NCBI GenBank assembly: GCA_028696285.1
Contig: JAQVHJ010000103.1
Span: forward strand, 1 to 7,671
Length of the DNA stretch: 7,671 nt
Source of the DNA: a bacterium
GTDB taxonomy: Bacteria; AUK180; JAQVHJ01
Direction: 5' to 3'
Below the pieces are notes generated by a model. That model saw only the letters and a list, made by a program, of their open reading frames with translations. It had not been told where the DNA came from and ran no database searches. The translations under genes were made by a program, and so were the position numbers. Within the stretch, counting starts at the first letter, position 1. Each line of letters begins with the position of its first letter. Positions 5,112 through 7,671 of the stretch are shown here, piece by piece.

Positions 5112-5246
5112 ATGTAATGTTCAATAAACAGGCATTACATTTTTATCCATTAACATAATATATCTCTCTGAACTCTGCAAAATTGTCCTTCTCATTCACA
5201 CCCACCGTTGAAACGGTGGGCTAAAAGCGTTCTATCCCTACGGGAT
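5112..5246 (+). repeat. Larger repeat unit with REP-like element, copy 3
   Basis: The unit matches 4344-4470 in order: ATGTAATG/CATTACAT palindrome, GAACTCTGCA (5170-5179; earlier copy 4397-4406), CATTCACACCCACC, then the REP-like element. Hairpin 1 is CCCACCGTT/AACGGTGGG (5201-5220); hairpin 2 is ATCCC, loop TAC, GGGAT (5234-5246). The distance between the two units is about 770 bases, and the DNA between them holds the 173-base duplication and the inverted copy. Confidence 0.75.
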
Positions 5247-5385
5247 GAAGAATAACAAATGTGATTTACGAACCGTAATTGATATTCCGCATTTAAAATT
5301 GTGAAAATAGCATTATGAATGATAGCCCAGGTGTTTAGATCTTGTGATTAGGTAAACAATCAATCGATAATCGAAAGAATTGTAT

Positions 5386-5399
5386 TACAATGCATTGTA
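5386..5399. repeat. 14-base palindrome
   Basis: TACAATGCATTGTA is a perfect palindrome about 145 bases before the corA promoter. It could be a protein binding site, but no second copy or promoter overlap is seen. Confidence 0.4.
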
Positions 5400-5543
5400 G
5401 AGGTGAGAGGTCCTGGTCTGTATAAAAATCACATAATAATTGAATATTTACCCGGTAATAAGATAATCTCTAAAACAAAAAACTGTGCAAGCGTTGGGCC
5501 GGAGACCAGTAGAACATGGGCAAAATATCTTGAGGTTTTTTTC

Positions 5544-5572
5544 TTTACTTTTCATGAAAAATCTGGTATAAT
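5544..5572 (+). promoter_or_regulatory. Extended -10 promoter of corA
   Basis: TATAAT (5567-5572) is a perfect -10 box preceded by TGG, giving the extended TGnTATAAT form. A partial -35, TTTACT (5544-5549), lies 17 bases upstream. Transcription would begin near 5579, leaving a leader of about 23 bases, too short for a metal riboswitch. Confidence 0.75.
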
Positions 5573-5601
5573 ATCCCAAATTCAAGGCAGAAGAGAAGAT
5601 C

Positions 5602-6534
5602 ATGATTAAGATTTATAAAACATTTAATAGTAATTTGAAAGAGGTACAAGAATACGAAGAAAACTGCTGGATAAATATTTCTGATGCCGCGAAGAACGAA
5701 GTAGATTCCCTTAGTCTTCTTTTAGGAATTCCGATTGAATTTCTTTCTTATCCTTTAGATATAAACGAGAGGGCTCGTATTGAAATTGATGAAGGATGCA
5801 TGTTGATAATACTCAGGATCCCGATTCGAGAAGATGAAGAGTCGGAAATTCCATTTAATACAGCAACTCTCGGTTTAGTAGTAAAAGATAAAATAATAAT
5901 TTCTGTTTCATCACGCAGGACAAATATTTTTGATGAATTCATTGAAGGGAAGGTAAAGAATTTTGATACCGGTAAACGCATAGAGTTTTTACTGAAACTT
6001 TTCTATAAAATATCATTCCTATACCTCAAAGATCTTAAAGAAATAAACAACATGACCAATTCAATAGAACGCGAGCTTCATAAATCTATGAAAAATGAAG
6101 AATTGATCCGATTATTAAATATTGAAAAAAGCCTTGTTTTCTTTACCACGTCTCTTAAAGAGAATGAGATAATGATGGAGCGGTTTCAGCGTGTTCAGCT
6201 TTATAATCTTGATGATGAAGCAGCAGATTTACTGGAAGATGTTATTATTGAAAATAAGCAGGCCATTGAAATGGCGAATATTTACAGTAATATTTTAAGC
6301 GGAATGATGGATGCATTTGCTTCAGTAATCTCGAATAATTTAAATGTTGTAATGAAAGTTTTGACATCAATTACAATAATTTTAATGCTTCCTACTTTAG
6401 TTGCGAGTATTTACGGAATGAATATTCATCTTCCATTTCAGGAGTCTCCCCATGCCTTTGCAATTACAATGGGGTTTTCATTACTGTTATCAGTTATCGG
6501 AATGTTAATTTTCTGGAAGAGGGATCTTTTTTAA
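5602..6534 (+). CDS. corA: CorA-family divalent metal ion transporter
   Basis: A 310-residue CorA-family protein of normal length. The cytoplasmic N-terminal domain (about 1-150) starts MIKIYKT and includes the CWINI segment near residue 22; a long charged helix region follows (about 150-245) as in the CorA stalk. Two membrane helices lie at about 250-271 and 285-304. The signature YGMN (271-274) ends the first helix, with the periplasmic loop IHLPFQESPHAF after it; the C-terminus is WKRDLF. CorA forms pentameric channels that pass Mg2+, sometimes Co2+ or Ni2+, down the membrane potential. The start at 5602 has only a weak AGAAGAG-type ribosome binding site, but it fits the promoter at 5544-5572 and the family length. 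It appears to be a single-gene unit. Ion preference cannot be read from the sequence. Confidence 0.94.
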   Translation: MIKIYKTFNSNLKEVQEYEENCWINISDAAKNEVDSLSLLLGIPIEFLSYPLDINERARIEIDEGCMLIILRIPIREDEESEIPFNTATLGLVVKDKIIISVSSRRTNIFDEFIEGKVKNFDTGKRIEFLLKLFYKISFLYLKDLKEINNMTNSIERELHKSMKNEELIRLLNIEKSLVFFTTSLKENEIMMERFQRVQLYNLDDEAADLLEDVIIENKQAIEMANIYSNILSGMMDAFASVISNNLNVVMKVLTSITIILMLPTLVASIYGMNIHLPFQESPHAFAITMGFSLLLSVIGMLIFWKRDLF

Positions 6535-6549
6535 AAAATAATTATTTTC

Positions 6550-6578
6550 TTGACTTTTTCTCTGTTTTTTGTTAAAAT
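6550..6578 (+). promoter_or_regulatory. Promoter of the small membrane protein / MBL pair
   Basis: TTGACT (6550-6555) and TAAAAT (6573-6578) are 17 bases apart and each matches the sigma-70 consensus at five of six positions. Transcription would start near 6585. It begins just 15 bases after the corA stop, so the downstream pair need not depend on corA read-through. Confidence 0.72.
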
Positions 6579-6606
6579 AATATAATAAAGTGAAATTCAA
6601 CCATTT

Positions 6607-6613
6607 GAGGAGG
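6607..6613 (+). promoter_or_regulatory. Ribosome binding site of the small membrane protein
   Basis: GAGGAGG lies ten bases before the ATG at 6624. The core is full strength and the spacing a little long. It supports this short frame as a real gene. Confidence 0.75.
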
Positions 6614-6623
6614 TTTTTCAATA

Positions 6624-6881
6624 ATGGGAAAATTCGAGAAATATAAAAACCAAGATGGGCAATCCAAACTTGACAAATACAAGAAGTCTCACGGGCAGAC
6701 ATTAAAAGAAGCGGAAGAGAGTTCCATCTCCAATATTAAAGAGAAAACAAAACCGTTATCAGTCAGAAAGAAGGAAGCTGCATCAGCTGACCAGGGGAGC
6801 GCAGCGGGAAATATTGTTATTGCTGTATTAGGAATATTGACCGTAGTCGTCTGGATTGGCGTCTTAATGAAATTATTATAA
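6624..6881 (+). CDS. Small tail-anchored membrane protein of unknown function
   Basis: An 85-residue protein I do not recognise. The first 60 residues are strongly charged and Lys/Glu-rich, with a loose internal repeat (KFEKYKNQDGQSK then KLDKYKKSHGQT). One hydrophobic segment ends the protein (about 62-84, IVIAVLGILTVVVWIGVLM), which predicts a C-terminal anchor with the charged part in the cytoplasm. A good promoter (6550-6578) and GAGGAGG ribosome binding site support it as real. The ComEC-type gene starts 21 bases after its stop, so the two are probably cotranscribed. A partner or regulatory role for the exported hydrolase is possible but nothing in the sequence shows it. The long antisense frame over it is a shadow. 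Confidence 0.75.
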   Translation: MGKFEKYKNQDGQSKLDKYKKSHGQTLKEAEESSISNIKEKTKPLSVRKKEAASADQGSAAGNIVIAVLGILTVVVWIGVLMKLL

Positions 6882-6902
6882 TAAAACATTACTGGACTTA
6901 AA

Positions 6903-7671
6903 ATGAGAAAAAATATCTTTTTACTTTCGTTAGTTGTATCTTTGCTCTTACTATCCGTAGTCCCTGTCAATTCAGAAAATAATTCTGAACCTGCAAAACA
7001 ATTGCGGGTTACCTTCATTGATGTTAAGCAAGGAGACAGTATTTTAATTGAAATGCCTAATGGTAAGGTTGCTCTTATTGACGGTGGAGCCCCGGAATTT
7101 TATGATCCTGAGAAGGATATATATTATTCCAAGTTTGATGCCGGACGTGACAAGATCCTACCTTTATTAAAATCGAGGGGGATCACCAAAATTGATTATA
7201 TGATTGGGACCCATCCGGATGCTGATCATATAGGAGGACTTGTTTACCTACTCAAGAATTTTCCTGTTTCAAGGGTTTATTACACAGGTAAAACTGCGAC
7301 TTCACGAGTATTCCAGGATTTTTTAAGATTAATAGATGAGAAGAACATAGATTATAAATTAGCGCGTGACGGTGATATTTTGAAATGGGATCCATCTATC
7401 ATGGTTCAGGTATTACATCCCCGTGAAAAGGATATGGGTTTAAGTACAAACAATACATCAGTTGTTATCAAGCTTGTTTACGGTTCTATTTCATTTTTTC
7501 TTCCGGGTGATGCCGAGACTGAAGCAGAGAGCCGGATGGTAAAAGAATACGGTACCCAGCTTCGTTCAACCATTTTAAAAGCCGGTCATCATGGGTCAAA
7601 GACAGCCAATTCAGAGGAGTTGCTGCGTGTGCTGAAACCTGAAGTAATAGTTATATCTGCAGGATACCAGA
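6903..7671 (+). CDS. Secreted ComEC-type metallo-beta-lactamase-fold hydrolase (3' end missing)
   Basis: 256 codons are visible and the frame is open at the window end. Residues 1-24 are a signal peptide (MRKN, a Leu/Val core, likely cut near VNS-24). The rest matches the hydrolase domain found at the C-terminus of ComEC and in stand-alone relatives: FIDVKQGDSILIE (38-50), LIDGG (58-62), the metal motif HPDADH (104-109), TNNTSVV (182-188), PGDAE (201-205) and AGHHGSK (227-233). All metal-ligand positions expected so far are present. ComEC itself has many membrane helices and passes DNA; this protein has none beyond the signal peptide, so it is a stand-alone, exported enzyme, plausibly acting on nucleic acid or another phosphoester. 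It lacks a strong ribosome binding site (only a weak GGA, eight bases before the ATG), which suggests coupling to the preceding small gene. Exact substrate unknown. Confidence 0.92.
   Translation, partial: MRKNIFLLSLVVSLLLLSVVPVNSENNSEPAKQLRVTFIDVKQGDSILIEMPNGKVALIDGGAPEFYDPEKDIYYSKFDAGRDKILPLLKSRGITKIDYMIGTHPDADHIGGLVYLLKNFPVSRVYYTGKTATSRVFQDFLRLIDEKNIDYKLARDGDILKWDPSIMVQVLHPREKDMGLSTNNTSVVIKLVYGSISFFLPGDAETEAESRMVKEYGTQLRSTILKAGHHGSKTANSEELLRVLKPEVIVISAGYQ

Larger units (their letters stand above)
4230..5540. other. Non-coding island with REP-like elements and duplications
   Basis: No credible gene is present. Open frames at 4810-5004 and 5403-5609 start with TTG or GTG, lack ribosome binding sites and cross palindromes or the next promoter. 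Contents in order: a CTCGC/GCGAG hairpin (4303-4317), a larger unit with palindrome plus REP-like element (4344-4470, repeated at 5112-5246), triloop hairpins at 4474 and 4518, a 173-base direct duplication, a 22-base palindrome, an inverted REP-like copy (5004-5048) and a 14-base palindrome (5386-5399). No convincing terminator follows the serpin gene. Confidence 0.78.

Noticed and set aside
5400..5515. Possible cobalamin- or Mg2+-type riboswitch before corA
   Set aside because: CTGGTCT (5413-5419) can pair with AGACCAG (5503-5509), and GGCCGGAGACCAG resembles the 3' box of cobalamin riboswitches, but the conserved core is absent, the segment is too short, and the corA promoter lies downstream of it.
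1430..5540. CRISPR array in the repeat islands
   Set aside because: Repeats are few, of unequal length and unevenly spaced, and no cas genes are seen.
5403..5609. 68-codon GTG-started frame overlapping the corA start
   Set aside because: No ribosome binding site, it contains the corA promoter, resembles no family I know, and its composition is unremarkable.
6535..6548. AAAATAATTATTTT as a corA terminator
   Set aside because: Only A and T, no loop, and it runs into the next promoter; too weak to call.
6689..7018. 109-codon minus-strand frame
   Set aside because: Antisense shadow of the small membrane protein and the signal-peptide region of the hydrolase.

Overview
The window reads as AT-rich bacterial DNA from a draft or metagenome contig. 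It has sigma-70-type promoters with 17-base spacers, several strong Shine-Dalgarno sequences, and a remnant of an Illumina adapter at its left end. The host lineage cannot be fixed from these genes; an uncultivated or little-studied bacterium with repeat-rich spacers is my best guess.

Layout from left to right. Positions 1-1373 hold a leftward two-gene unit: a membrane-anchored protein with two tandem ComEA-type helix-hairpin-helix domains, then a short unrecognised gene cut off by the contig end. Positions 1430-2950 are a 1.5-kb non-coding island packed with direct repeats, palindromes and three copies of a two-hairpin element. Positions 3012-4229 encode a secreted serpin behind a perfect consensus promoter. 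Positions 4230-5540 are a second 1.3-kb non-coding island, with REP-like two-hairpin elements, a 173-base direct duplication and further palindromes. Positions 5602-6534 encode a CorA-family metal ion transporter with its own extended -10 promoter. Positions 6624-7671 carry a rightward pair behind another good promoter: a small tail-anchored membrane protein and a secreted ComEC-type metallo-beta-lactamase-fold protein that runs off the right end.

How the parts relate. Two proteins related to DNA-uptake components (ComEA-type DNA-binding domains and a ComEC-type hydrolase domain) sit about 5.5 kb apart on opposite strands. A role in handling extracellular DNA is possible but unproven. The serpin is a lone gene bracketed by both repeat islands, which suggests gain as a cassette or residence at a recombination-prone site. 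About 38% of the window is non-coding, and that part is highly structured. Copies of the hairpin elements keep their stems although the stem bases differ, so folding itself seems to be preserved. This is the most unusual feature here.
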